Shown here in pieces: positions 43,223 to 51,983 of a DNA stretch of 64,000 nucleotides (position 1 is its first letter; each line of letters opens with the position of its first letter). Location: NCBI RefSeq assembly GCF_018119405.1, contig NZ_JAGPWC010000004.1, positions 62,001 to 126,000 on the forward strand, in the 5' to 3' direction. The notes under the pieces were generated by a model. That model ran no database searches. It saw only the letters and a list, made by a program, of their open reading frames with translations, and had not been told where the DNA came from. Position numbers and translations under genes: made by a program. The stretch is from Massilia sp. ST3. GTDB lineage: Bacteria; Pseudomonadota; Gammaproteobacteria; Burkholderiales; Burkholderiaceae_D.

Positions 43223-43771
43223 ATGCTATCGAATCGCGCGCGACTCGTCCTCAAGACCGTACTGTTCACCGCGCTGGCCGGCGTGGCGGCGGGCGGCGCG
43301 CTGGGCCTGATGGTCCTGTTCGGCGGCTGGTACAACATCGGCGCGACCAAGCAGCATTTCCCCATGGTGTACACGGTGCTGGAGCAGGGCATGCGCTACT
43401 CCGTCCAGCACCATGCGCAGGACGTGAAGGTTCCGGCCCTGGGCGCTCCCCAGCAGCTGCGGCTGGGCGCCGCCCTTTATCGCGACAACTGCGCCCAGTG
43501 CCACGGCGGCCCGGGCGTGGCGCAGGCGCGCATCGGCATGAGCATGCAGCCCGTGCCGGGGCCCTTGTCGGACGCCACCGTGCGCTGGAAAGCGCGCGAG
43601 CTGTACTGGATCACGCGCCATGGCGTGAAGATGAGCGGCATGCCGGCCTGGGAAGTGCACCTCGACGAAGGCGAGCTGTGGGCGGTGGTGGCCTTCGTGT
43701 CGGCCATGCCGGGCATGTCGGCGCGCGACTACCGGCGCCTGACCGCATTGCGGGAGGAGGAAACACCATGA
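43223..43771 (+). CDS. Membrane-anchored cytochrome c
   Basis: The 182-residue protein has an N-terminal anchor (about 12-35) and a single heme site C-A-Q-C-H-G near 91-96, with distal-Met candidates in K-M-S-G-M-P near 137. It is divergent from the oxidase operon across 80 bp of AT-rich sequence that includes TATAAT at 43174-43179. Likely electron carrier for the oxidase. Confidence 0.85.
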   Translation: MLSNRARLVLKTVLFTALAGVAAGGALGLMVLFGGWYNIGATKQHFPMVYTVLEQGMRYSVQHHAQDVKVPALGAPQQLRLGAALYRDNCAQCHGGPGVAQARIGMSMQPVPGPLSDATVRWKARELYWITRHGVKMSGMPAWEVHLDEGELWAVVAFVSAMPGMSARDYRRLTALREEETP

Positions 43772-44130
43772 CGCCGATGCGCTGCGCGATCCTCATGACG
43801 CTGGCTCTGCTGGCGGGCTGCAAGGGCAAGGACAGTCCCGCGCCGGGCGTGCAGGGCGATCCGGAGCGCGGCAAGATGGTGCTGACGCAGTACGCCTGCC
43901 ATGCCTGCCACGTCATCCCGGGCATCGCGGGTTCCGAGGTGTATGTCGGCCGCCCGCTCGACGGCCTGGCCAGGCGCAAGTACATCGCCGGCCAGCTGCC
44001 GGCCACCCAGGCCAACCTGGTGCGCTGGATCCGCGACCCGCAGTCGGTCGACCCCGAGACCGCCATGCCCGCGATGGGCGTGACCGAGCGCGACGCCCTC
44101 GACATCAGCGCCTATCTGCTCAGCCAATAG
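43768..44130 (+). CDS. Cytochrome c lipoprotein
   Basis: The 120-residue protein has lipobox L-L-A-G-C near 14-18, heme site C-H-A-C-H near 46-50 and distal Met in A-M-P-A-M-G near 99. It overlaps the preceding cytochrome gene by 4 bp and resembles the 42741-43142 product, indicating duplication across the divergent promoter. Confidence 0.85.
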   Translation: MTPMRCAILMTLALLAGCKGKDSPAPGVQGDPERGKMVLTQYACHACHVIPGIAGSEVYVGRPLDGLARRKYIAGQLPATQANLVRWIRDPQSVDPETAMPAMGVTERDALDISAYLLSQ

Positions 44131-44181
44131 CGATCCTTGGTATCATCGCCCCCTTGTATTCACGACAAGGAAGAACACAGC

Positions 44182-45036
44182 ATGAGATTGGTGCGCTATG
44201 GCCGCCCGGGCAAAGAGAAACCGGGCCTGTTCGACGAAGAGGGCCGCCTGCGCGACCTGTCCGGGATCATCGACGACATCGACGGGGCCGTCCTGTCGGA
44301 CAAGGCGCTGCGCAAGCTGGCCAAGGTCGACTGGAAGACCCTGCCGCTGGTGCGCGGCAACCCGCGCCTGGGCGTGCCGGTGAAGGGCATCGGCAAGTTC
44401 ATCGGCATCGGCATGAACTACGCCGACCACGCGGCGGAAACCGGTTCGCCGGTGCCGAAGGAGCCGGTGTTCTTCACCAAGGCGATCAGCTGCCTGTCCG
44501 GCCCGGACGACCCGATCCGGCTGCCGAAAGGCTCGAAGAAGACCGACTGGGAAGTCGAGCTGGGCGTGGTGATCGGCGCCCGCGCGCAGTACGTGTCCGA
44601 GGACGAGGCGCTCAAGTATGTGGCCGGCTACTGCGTCGTCAACGACGTGTCGGAACGCGCCTTCCAGTTCGAGATGGGTTCGCAGTGGGACAAGGGCAAG
44701 GGCTGCGACACTTTCGGCCCGGTCGGCCCCTTCCTGGTGACGCGCGACGAGGTGTTCGACGTGCAGGACCTGGACCTCTACCTGGAACTGAACGGCAAGC
44801 GCATGCAGACCGGGAATACCGCGAACATGATCTTCTCGGTGGCGCAGATCGTCAGCTATGTGTCACGCTTCATGACCCTGGAGCCGGGGGATGTGATCAC
44901 GACCGGGACGCCGCCGGGCGTGGGAATGGGACGTTCGCCGCAGCGTTTTCTGAAGAAGGGCGACAAGCTGCGCCTGGGGATTGCGGGGCTGGGGGAGCAG
45001 CAGCAGGAGGTTGTGGCGTTCCTTAAGGCGAAATAG
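44182..45036 (+). CDS. Fumarylacetoacetate hydrolase-family protein
   Basis: The 284-residue protein has an FAH fold: G-I-G-M-N-Y-A-D-H-A near 76-85, metal ligands in D-W-E-V-E-L-G near 121-127 and D-V-S-E-R near 158, and T-G-T-P-P-G-V-G near 242-249. Such enzymes cleave or decarboxylate beta-diketone-type acids in aromatic or sugar acid breakdown. AAGGAAGA precedes the ATG. Substrate not deducible. Confidence 0.88.
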   Translation: MRLVRYGRPGKEKPGLFDEEGRLRDLSGIIDDIDGAVLSDKALRKLAKVDWKTLPLVRGNPRLGVPVKGIGKFIGIGMNYADHAAETGSPVPKEPVFFTKAISCLSGPDDPIRLPKGSKKTDWEVELGVVIGARAQYVSEDEALKYVAGYCVVNDVSERAFQFEMGSQWDKGKGCDTFGPVGPFLVTRDEVFDVQDLDLYLELNGKRMQTGNTANMIFSVAQIVSYVSRFMTLEPGDVITTGTPPGVGMGRSPQRFLKKGDKLRLGIAGLGEQQQEVVAFLKAK

Positions 45037-45056
45037 GCGGTTCGGCTGTTCATGCA

Positions 45057-45170
45057 AACTTGGGTCCCCGCCTTCGCGGGGATGACGGATCAAGCGAAAG
45101 TGGCAAGCGCTTGCACGTCATCCCCGCGCAGGCCGGAACAATGCCACTGGCATTGTTCCGCCCAAGTTCC
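45057..45170. repeat. REP-pair (BIME-like) between convergent genes
   Basis: AACTTGGGTCCCCGCC-type and CGTCATCCCCGCG-type units face each other. Inside lies a perfect palindrome, GGAACAATGCC-ACT-GGCATTGTTCC. It fills the gap between two convergent genes and may terminate both. Confidence 0.75.
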
Positions 45171-45182
45171 CCAGCACTCCCC

Positions 45183-45737
45183 TCACTCCGGCAACACCCA
45201 CTCCTTCCCCGTCGGCACCGCCGTCCTCGCCGTATTCATCACCATGGCCAGGAAGGTGTAATACCCACAAATCCCCATCAGGTCGACCACCCCCTGTTCC
45301 CCGAACAGCGCCAGCGCATCCGCATACACCGCGTCCGACACCGCCTTCGTCTCGTGCAGCTCGACGCAGAAGTCATGCACCACCGCCTCGTCCACCAGCA
45401 TGCCCCCGGGCCGCTGCCGCTGCGCGATCGCTGCGATGACGCCCGGCGGGATCCCCACCTTCTCGGCGATGGGCGCGTGGATCGCCCATTCCACCTGCTG
45501 GTCCCATTGCCTGGCCGTGACCAGGATCGCCAGTTCCGATAGACGTATGCCCACCGCGCTGCGGTAGCGCAGGTATTCGCCCATGCGCTGGGCCAGGCCC
45601 ATCAGCTCGGGACTGCGCAGCAGGGGCACGAAGGGGCCGTACACGGCGCCGCGCGGACCGTCGATGATCTCTTGCGCGGCGGCGCGCTGGGCGGCGCTCA
45701 TGTCCGCGAGAGGGATGGGGCCGAGGCGGTCAGTCAT
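45183..45737 (-). CDS. Carboxymuconolactone decarboxylase-family protein
   Basis: The 184-residue protein has the AhpD/CMD helical fold, with E-L-A-I-L-V-T-A-R near 71-79 and a W-A-I-H-A-P-I-A segment following. The C-x-x-C of AhpD peroxidases is absent, so it is closer to decarboxylase-like members. Start chosen at the M-T-D-R-L methionine at 45737. Confidence 0.82.
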   Translation of the reverse strand: MTDRLGPIPLADMSAAQRAAAQEIIDGPRGAVYGPFVPLLRSPELMGLAQRMGEYLRYRSAVGIRLSELAILVTARQWDQQVEWAIHAPIAEKVGIPPGVIAAIAQRQRPGGMLVDEAVVHDFCVELHETKAVSDAVYADALALFGEQGVVDLMGICGYYTFLAMVMNTARTAVPTGKEWVLPE

Positions 45738-45848
45738 CTGTTGTGCGGGATTATTTGCATGACGTACGGAAAAAATCAAAGAAAGCGAACCCGGGCACCC
45801 TTATCGTCAAGTGTCGGTCAATCGTCGTACTCTCCTGGAGGATTCGTC

Positions 45849-47174
45849 ATGAGCCATATCATGCACCGCAACTTGCGCCAGGTGCCGCCCGTCGCGGTGG
45901 GCGCGGACGGCATCACGATCCGCGCCAGCGACGGCAAGACCTATATCGACGCCAGCGGCGGCGCCGCCGTGTCCTCGCTGGGCCACGGCCATCCCGACGT
46001 CATCGCCGCCATGCACCGCCAGATCGAGCGTTGCGCCTATGCCCACACGGGCTTCTTCACCACCGAGGCGGCCGAGGAACTGGCTGAGCGACTGGTGGCC
46101 GGCGCGCCCGAGGACCTCACGGGCGTGTACCTGGTGTCGGGCGGCTCGGAAGCGATGGAGACGGCGCTCAAGCTGGCGCGCCAGTACTGGGTCGAGATGA
46201 ACGAGCCGAAGCGCCGCCTGTTCCTGGCGCGGCGCCAGAGCTACCACGGCAACACCCTGGGCGCGCTCGCGGTGGGCGGCAACGAGTGGCGCCGCAAGGC
46301 CTTCGCGCCGCTGCTGATGGACGTGGTGCGGGTCGCTCCCTGCTACGAGTACCGCGACCGCCTGGCGCGCCAGAGCGTGGACGACTACACCGCCTGCCTG
46401 CTCGACGAACTGGAAACCACCATCCTCAAGACCGGCCCCGAGAACATCATCGCCTTCTGCGCCGAGCCGGTGGTGGGCGCCACCGGCGGGGCGATTCCGC
46501 CGACGCCGGGCTACTTCAAGGGCGTGCGCGAGATCTGCGACCGCTACCGCATCCTCTTCATCGCCGACGAGGTAATGTGCGGGATGGGGCGCACCGGCAC
46601 CATGTACGCGATCGAGCAGGAAGGCGTGGCGCCCGACATCGTCGCCGTGGCCAAGGGCCTGGCGGCCGGCTACCAGCCGATCGGCGCGGTGCTGGCGCAT
46701 CACGCCATCGTCGACTGCATCCGCAACGGCAGCGGGGCCTTCCAGCACGGGCACACCTACATCGGCCACCCGGTGGCGGCGGCGGCCGCGCTGGCGGTGC
46801 AGCAGGTGATCGAGCGCGACGGCTTGCTGGCCCGGGTGCGCAGCCGCGGCGCGACCCTGAGGCGCATGCTGGGCGACGTGTTCGGGGTGCACGAGCATGT
46901 CGGCGACATCCGCGGACGCGGGCTGCTGCTGGCGCTGGAGTTCGTGCAGGACCGGTCGACGAAGGAGCCGTTCGCGCCGGAGCGCAGGGTGCATGCGGTG
47001 CTCAAGCAGAAGGCGATGGAGCGGGGGCTGATGGTGTATCCGATGGGCGGGACCATCGACGGGCAGCGCGGCGATCACGTGCTGCTGGCGCCGCCCTTCA
47101 TTGCGACGGCGGCGGATTTGTCGGAGATCGTGTCGCGGCTGGAGGAGGCGGTGGGGGCGACGTTCAAGCAGTGA
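45849..47174 (+). CDS. Class III aminotransferase
   Basis: The 441-residue PLP enzyme has Y-H-G-N-T near 134-138, the metal/PLP loop F-I-A-D-E-V-M-C-G-M-G-R-T-G near 236-249 and Lys in A-V-A-K-G-L near 269. GGAGG at 45836-45840 supports ATG 45849. It transfers amino groups to or from omega-amino or keto acids. The substrate is not readable. Confidence 0.88.
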   Translation: MSHIMHRNLRQVPPVAVGADGITIRASDGKTYIDASGGAAVSSLGHGHPDVIAAMHRQIERCAYAHTGFFTTEAAEELAERLVAGAPEDLTGVYLVSGGSEAMETALKLARQYWVEMNEPKRRLFLARRQSYHGNTLGALAVGGNEWRRKAFAPLLMDVVRVAPCYEYRDRLARQSVDDYTACLLDELETTILKTGPENIIAFCAEPVVGATGGAIPPTPGYFKGVREICDRYRILFIADEVMCGMGRTGTMYAIEQEGVAPDIVAVAKGLAAGYQPIGAVLAHHAIVDCIRNGSGAFQHGHTYIGHPVAAAAALAVQQVIERDGLLARVRSRGATLRRMLGDVFGVHEHVGDIRGRGLLLALEFVQDRSTKEPFAPERRVHAVLKQKAMERGLMVYPMGGTIDGQRGDHVLLAPPFIATAADLSEIVSRLEEAVGATFKQ

Positions 47175-47191
47175 TGCTGGTGGTGTGCTGC

Positions 47192-47308
47192 GAACTTGGG
47201 TCCCGGCCTTCGCCGGGACGACGTTGGTTTAGTAGCCAGCAAGCAGCATCTGCAACTTCGGATACGTACCTACGCACGTCGTTCCGGCGAAGGCCGGAGC
47301 CCAAGTTT
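47192..47308. repeat. REP-pair between convergent genes
   Basis: AACTTGGGTCCCGGCCTTCG at the left and an inverted counterpart ending GGCCGGAGCCCAAGTT at the right, about 60 bp apart. The second stem is a GGCC variant of the common core. Confidence 0.72.
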
Positions 47309-47331
47309 GCATGCAGCCCCGGAACGTCAAC

Positions 47332-48000
47332 TCAGGCAATCACCTTCCGAATCCACCCCGAAATATCCTGCACCTCCTCCATGCACAGCGAATGCTGCAT
47401 CTGGTACTCATGCCACTCCACCTGGTAGCCCAGCGCCTGCAGCGCATCGCGCGACTGCTCCGCGCGCAGGAAGGGCACCACCGGGTCCTGGCGCCCGTGC
47501 GCCATAAACACCGGCGTCTGCAGGCTGGCTTCGTTGCGCTCGGCGCCGGCCACGGAAGCCAGCGGCAGGTAGCCCGACAGGCACAGCATGCCCGCCAGCT
47601 TCTCCGGATGGCGCAGGCCGGTCTGCAGGGTCATCGCGCAGCCTTGCGAGAAGCCGGCCAGGATGATGCGCGAAGCGGGAATGCCGCGCGCCTTCTCGCG
47701 CGCGATCAGGGCCTCGACCTCGCGCTGCGAAGCGCGCAGGCCGGTTTCGTCCTCGCGGCGGGTCAGGTCGGTGACGACGATGTCGTACCAGGCGCGCATC
47801 ACGTAGCCGCCGTTGATCGTCACCGGCATGGTCCTGGCGTGCGGGAACACGAAGCGGATGCCGGGCAGGCCCGCCAGGTCCAGTTCGCGCACGATGGGCA
47901 CGAAATCGTTGCCGTCGGCGCCCAGGCCGTGCAGCCAGATGATCGCCACTTCGGGATTCGGCGCGGTTTCGATCTCGATGTTTTCCAACAGCTGGGTCAT
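47332..48000 (-). CDS. Carboxylesterase/phospholipase family hydrolase
   Basis: The 222-residue alpha/beta hydrolase has oxyanion segment L-H-G-L-G-A-D-G near 23-30, nucleophile elbow G-F-S-Q-G near 115-119, Asp in G-R-Q-D-P-V near 170 and His in Q-H-S-L near 203. It should hydrolyse short-chain esters. Downstream of mogA by 13 bp. Confidence 0.9.
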   Translation of the reverse strand: MTQLLENIEIETAPNPEVAIIWLHGLGADGNDFVPIVRELDLAGLPGIRFVFPHARTMPVTINGGYVMRAWYDIVVTDLTRREDETGLRASQREVEALIAREKARGIPASRIILAGFSQGCAMTLQTGLRHPEKLAGMLCLSGYLPLASVAGAERNEASLQTPVFMAHGRQDPVVPFLRAEQSRDALQALGYQVEWHEYQMQHSLCMEEVQDISGWIRKVIA

Positions 48001-48013
48001 GCGTTAATCCTTG

Positions 48014-48640
48014 TTAGTTCGCGGGCGGGCGCAGGGCCGACTTGGGACGGAAGGTCTTGCTCACGCCCGGGTCGGTTTCCATATAGGGGCCGCCGATCAG
48101 GTCGATGCAATAGGGGACCGCGGCGAAGATGCCGCCCACGATCACCTTGCCCTGGTCGTCCTTCAGGCCTTCCAGGGTTTCCTTGATCGACTTCGGCTGG
48201 CCCGGCAGATTCATGATCAGGGCCGCGTGGCCGGCGGTCTCACGGATGACGGCGGTCTGGCGCGACAGGATGGCGGTCGGCACGAACTGCAGGCTGATCT
48301 GGCGCATCTGCTCGCCGAAGCCCGGCATTTCCTTGGTGCCCACGGCCAGCGTCGCCTCGGGCGTGACGTCGCGCCGCGCCGGGCCGGTGCCGCCGGTGGT
48401 CAGCACCAGGTGGCAGCGCGCCGTGTCGACCAGCTCGGTCAGGGTGGCTTCGATGCCGGCGCGTTCGTCGGGGATCAAACGCGTTTCGATGCGGTATGGC
48501 GTGGTGATGGCTCGCGCCAGCCACTCCTGCAGGGCGGGAATGCCCTTGTCCTCGTAGACGCCGCCGCTGGCGCGGTCCGAGACCGACACCAGGCCAATCA
48601 CGAGCTCCTGAGCCAGCATGTCACTCGCCGGATTCGTCAT
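48014..48640 (-). CDS. mogA: Molybdopterin adenylyltransferase MogA
   Basis: The 208-residue protein activates molybdopterin with AMP before metal insertion. Signatures: V-S-V-S-D-R-A-S-G-G near 18-27, L-T-T-G-G-T-G-P-A-R-R-D-V-T near 80-93 and L-P-G-x-P near 144. The start at 48640 overlaps darP by 20 bp; the ATG at 48619 would avoid the overlap and fits E. coli MogA length better. Confidence 0.9.
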   Translation of the reverse strand: MTNPASDMLAQELVIGLVSVSDRASGGVYEDKGIPALQEWLARAITTPYRIETRLIPDERAGIEATLTELVDTARCHLVLTTGGTGPARRDVTPEATLAVGTKEMPGFGEQMRQISLQFVPTAILSRQTAVIRETAGHAALIMNLPGQPKSIKETLEGLKDDQGKVIVGGIFAAVPYCIDLIGGPYMETDPGVSKTFRPKSALRPPAN

Positions 48641-49220
48641 CCGGCGCTTCCTCGTCGTCGGCCTGGGCGGCTTCCTTGGGCTTCTTGCCCAGGTCCTTGA
48701 GGATCTGGAAGATCTCGCGGAAAGCCTTGGGCGGCTTGTTCTCGGCCTGTTCCTTGCGCGCGTTGCGGATCAGGGTGCGCAGGTGCTGGGCGTCGAGCTG
48801 CGGCTGCTCGGACAGCAGCTGGGTCAGGGCCTTGTCGTCGGCCAGGAGTTTCTCGCGGCGGCGTTCCAGGGCGTGCAGGGCGGCCGTCTCGGCTTTCGAG
48901 GCGCCTTTCCAGCTGTCGATGGTGCGCTTGATGACATCGACCTCTTCCTCGGTCAGGCTGCGCATCTTCTTGCCCACGAACTGCAGCTGGCGGCGCCGGC
49001 CTTCGTGGTTGGTGATGGTCTGGCACTCGAGGATGGCGTCCTTGACGTCGTCCGGCATGGGGACGCGCTTGACGCGGTCGCGCGGCTCGTCGACGAGCTG
49101 CTCGCCGAGCTTCTGCAACTCGTTGACCTGGCGCTTGAGTTCAGACTTGGACGGGCGTTCGTATTCTTGTTCAAACTCGTTGGACTGGAAGCCCACGGAG
49201 CCGCGGTTTGGATTAGGCAT
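48621..49220 (-). CDS. darP: Ribosome-associated protein DarP (YjgA)
   Basis: The 199-residue protein is highly charged and helical, with the family's P-S-K-S-E-L-K-R near 20-27, Q-L-Q-F-V-G-K-K-M-R near 75-84 and A-L-E-R-R-R-E-K-L-L. It aids late 50S assembly. The C-terminus is very acidic (D-D-E-E-A-P-D-D-E). It is divergent from pmbA; in many proteobacteria these genes are neighbours. Confidence 0.9.
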   Translation of the reverse strand: MPNPNRGSVGFQSNEFEQEYERPSKSELKRQVNELQKLGEQLVDEPRDRVKRVPMPDDVKDAILECQTITNHEGRRRQLQFVGKKMRSLTEEEVDVIKRTIDSWKGASKAETAALHALERRREKLLADDKALTQLLSEQPQLDAQHLRTLIRNARKEQAENKPPKAFREIFQILKDLGKKPKEAAQADDEEAPDDESGE

Positions 49221-49314
49221 GATATCGATTGATCCGGTTGGCACGGGGCTACCGGTGAAAACAGTAAACGGCTGCTATGATAACTGTTTTAGGGCTCGCC
49301 ACGAAAAACACGAC

Positions 49315-50667
49315 ATGAACGATTCCTTTTTTACCCACAGCCAGGATCAGCTGAAACAGCTCGCACGCGACGTGCTGGCCATTGCCCGGGAACAGGGCGC
49401 GACCGATGCCTCGGTCGAGATCAGCGAGGGCAGTGGGCTATCGGTTTCCGTTCGTAAAGGAAATATCGAGACCATCGAGCAGAACAAGGACAAGGGCCTG
49501 GGCGTGACCGTCTACTACGGCCAGCGCCGCGGCAACGCCAATACCTCGGACTTCTCGCCCAGCTCGCTCAAGGCGACGGTCGAAGCGGCCTGGAACATCG
49601 CCCGCTTCACCGCCGAGGACGACTGCGCCGGCCTGCCGGACGCCGAACTGCTCGAGATGAACCCGCGCGACCTGCGCCTGTGCTACCCCTGGCAGATCTC
49701 GACCGAGGAAGCGGTCGAGCTGGCCAAGCGCTGCGAGGACGCCGCCTTCGCGGTCGACCGCCGCATCACCAACAGCGAAGGCGCCAGCGTCTACGTCCAG
49801 CAGTCGCACTTTGTCGGCGCCAACTCGCGCGGCTTCATCGGCGGCTACCCGTTCTCGCGCCACACCCTGTCGGTGGCGCCGATCGCGGGCAAGGGCAACC
49901 AGATGCAGCGCGACGACTGGTACACGTCCTCGCGCAATCCCAAGGAACTGGCCGAGCCGGAAGCCGTCGGCCGCTACGCCGCCGAACGCGCCCTGGCGCG
50001 CCTGAACGCGCGCAAGCTCGATACCCGCACCTGCCCGGTGCTGTTCGAGGCGCCGCTGGCGGCCGGCCTGCTCGGTTCCTTCGTGCAGGCGGTGTCGGGC
50101 GGCTCGCTCTACCGCAAGTCGAGCTTCCTGCTCGACACCCTGGGCAAGTCGATCTTCCCGAGCCACATCCAGGTCGTCGAGGACCCGCACCTGATCGGCG
50201 CGGTCGGCTCGGCCCCCTTCGACGAGGAGGGCGTCAAGACCGTGCGCCGCAAGGTGGTCAAGGATGGCGTGCTGCAAGGCTACTTCCTGTCGTCGTACTC
50301 GGCCCGCAAGCTGGGCATGCAGACCACCGGCAACGCCGGCGGCTCGCACAACCTCGAACTCGTTTCCACCCAAACGAAGCGCGCCGACGACTTCGCCGGC
50401 ATGCTGCGCAAGATGGGCACCGGCCTCCTGGTGACCGAACTGATGGGCCAGGGCGTGAACTACGTCACCGGCGACTATTCGCGCGGCGCGTCCGGCTACT
50501 GGGTCGAGAACGGCGTGATCCAGTACCCGGTGGAGGAGATCACCATCGCCGGCAACATGCGCGAGATGTTCCAGCAGATCGTCGCGATCGGCAGCGATGT
50601 GCTGACGCGCGGCAACAAGTCCACCGGCTCGATCCTGATCGAGAAGATGGTCGTGGCCGGCAGCTGA
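49315..50667 (+). CDS. pmbA: Metalloprotease PmbA (TldE)
   Basis: The 450-residue protein is the PmbA/TldE half of the TldD/E protease that processes peptides such as microcin precursors and degrades CcdA. Typical blocks: Y-Y-G-Q-R-R-G near 67, an L-D-T-L-G-K region near 278 and T-G-N-A-G-G near 340. TldE lacks the zinc HExxH of its TldD partner, as here. ATG 49315 fits family length. Confidence 0.9.
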   Translation: MNDSFFTHSQDQLKQLARDVLAIAREQGATDASVEISEGSGLSVSVRKGNIETIEQNKDKGLGVTVYYGQRRGNANTSDFSPSSLKATVEAAWNIARFTAEDDCAGLPDAELLEMNPRDLRLCYPWQISTEEAVELAKRCEDAAFAVDRRITNSEGASVYVQQSHFVGANSRGFIGGYPFSRHTLSVAPIAGKGNQMQRDDWYTSSRNPKELAEPEAVGRYAAERALARLNARKLDTRTCPVLFEAPLAAGLLGSFVQAVSGGSLYRKSSFLLDTLGKSIFPSHIQVVEDPHLIGAVGSAPFDEEGVKTVRRKVVKDGVLQGYFLSSYSARKLGMQTTGNAGGSHNLELVSTQTKRADDFAGMLRKMGTGLLVTELMGQGVNYVTGDYSRGASGYWVENGVIQYPVEEITIAGNMREMFQQIVAIGSDVLTRGNKSTGSILIEKMVVAGS

Positions 50668-50678
50668 GCGGAGGGCTC

Positions 50679-50918
50679 ATGAACCGATTCGTACGTATCG
50701 ACAAGGAGGGCAGCAACAAAACCGTGCTGCTCAATCTCGACCTGGTGGCCACGGTCGAGCTGGCGCAGGCCTCGGACCTGCTCAGTTCCGGCAACGACAG
50801 CCGCAAGGTCTACGCCACCTTCATGGCGCCGGACAAGACCACCATCGCCACCTTGCATTTCGACAGCGCCGAAGACGCCAACTCCTGGGTGGCGGCGCAT
50901 CTCGGCGTCCAGCTCTGA
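50679..50918 (+). CDS. Hypothetical protein (79 aa)
   Basis: A small soluble protein with predicted beta-strand pattern (V-L-L-N-L-D-L-V-A-T-V-E-L and T-I-A-T-L-H-F). CGGAGGG precedes ATG 50679. It lies between pmbA and a DUF1801 gene, spaced 11 bp and 4 bp, so it is likely part of one transcript. No family recognised. Confidence 0.65.
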   Translation: MNRFVRIDKEGSNKTVLLNLDLVATVELAQASDLLSSGNDSRKVYATFMAPDKTTIATLHFDSAEDANSWVAAHLGVQL

Positions 50919-50922
50919 GGCC

Positions 50923-51345
50923 GTGGCCGGCAACAAGACCACCGCCAGCGACGCCAGCGTCCAGGCCTACCTCGACGCGATCCCCGACGCCGCCCGGCGC
51001 CAGGACTGTGAAACACTTGCCGGCCTGATGGGCGCGGCCGTGGACGCGCCGCCCGTCATGTGGGGCGGCAGCATCGTCGGCTTCGGCAGCTACCACTACC
51101 GCTACGACAGCGGCCGCGAAGGCGATGCCTGCCTGGTCGGATTTTCCTCGCGCAAGAACGACATCAGCATCTACCTGATGGGCGCCTCGCCCAACCAGAA
51201 CGCGCTGCTGGCGCGCCTGGGCCGCCACAAGATGGGCAAGGCCTGCCTGTCGGTGCGCAGCCTGGCCGACCTCGACCTCGACGTGCTGCGCCAGCTGGTG
51301 CAGGACTCGGCGGCCGCCACGCGCGCGGCCTATCCTGCAGCCTGA
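50923..51345 (+). CDS. DUF1801-family protein
   Basis: The 140-residue protein matches the DUF1801 style: R-R-Q-D-C near 24-28, P-V-M-W-G-G-S-I-V-G-F-G-S-Y-H-Y near 44-59 and G-K-A-C-L near 106. GTG start at 50923. Function unknown. Confidence 0.82.
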   Translation: MAGNKTTASDASVQAYLDAIPDAARRQDCETLAGLMGAAVDAPPVMWGGSIVGFGSYHYRYDSGREGDACLVGFSSRKNDISIYLMGASPNQNALLARLGRHKMGKACLSVRSLADLDLDVLRQLVQDSAAATRAAYPAA

Positions 51346-51541
51346 TCAGGACAGAAGCCTTGGAGAGGATGGTGGCGGCAAGCTCATGCGCAGCGCCGGC
51401 CATGAGGCCGTGCTGTGGAGCTTGACCAGTACGCGCCGGCAGGGCACTGGGCATGGTAGGGGCGGGCTGGGATAAGCAGCACAGCCGGTTTGCGTCGGGC
51501 TAGGGTCTATCTGACTGAGTCTGCGCCGCAGTGAGTTTTTC

Positions 51542-51678
51542 GTAGGGTGGACGGCTTTGCCGTCCACGCGGTGATAGTTTGCATCGAGATCATCCCGCAC
51601 GAGAGCGCAGCCTCTACCTATCACCGCGTGGACGCTTGCGATTCGGGCCACTGGCCCGAATCACCCCGTCCACCCTAC
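51542..51678. repeat. MITE-like palindromic repeat with 16-bp internal arms
   Basis: The unit runs from GTAGGGTGGACGG to CCACCCTAC. Inside, GTCCACGCGGTGATAG (51562-51577) and CTATCACCGCGTGGAC (51618-51633) are perfect inverted 16-mers. The outer ends match the 29539-29648 repeat. It occupies the 383-bp gap between convergent genes; the remainder (51346-51541) shows nothing recognisable. Confidence 0.72.
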
Positions 51679-51728
51679 CGATCGCACCAATATTTGTCTT
51701 GTCGCCTCCGCGTTCAGTCACACAGACC

Positions 51729-51965
51729 CTAGCCCGCCTGCTCACTGCGGCTGAGCCGCTGCCCAAACACCACCCAGGTGCGCGCTTCGCCATCCACCGT
51801 GGCCTTCAAGGCCCAGCCGGTGCCGATCTTCTCGACCGTTACCTCGGTTTCCAGTTCCTTCGCGACTTTCTCGGCCCAGGTCTGGGCCGCGCCGCGGCCC
51901 TTGAACAGTTCCTGGCCTTCGTAGACGACGGTGGCGTCGAACACCGGGGCGGCGAATACGCTCAT
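51729..51965 (-). CDS. Hypothetical protein (78 aa)
   Basis: A small protein with alternating beta and helix pattern (A-T-V-V-Y-E-G-Q-E-L-F, then A-A-Q-T-W-A-E-K-V-A-K-E-L). It follows the M14 carboxypeptidase gene by 18 bp on the same strand, so it may be its operon partner. No family recognised. Confidence 0.65.
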   Translation of the reverse strand: MSVFAAPVFDATVVYEGQELFKGRGAAQTWAEKVAKELETEVTVEKIGTGWALKATVDGEARTWVVFGQRLSRSEQAG

Positions 51966-51983
51966 GGCGGGCTCCTTGTTTGA

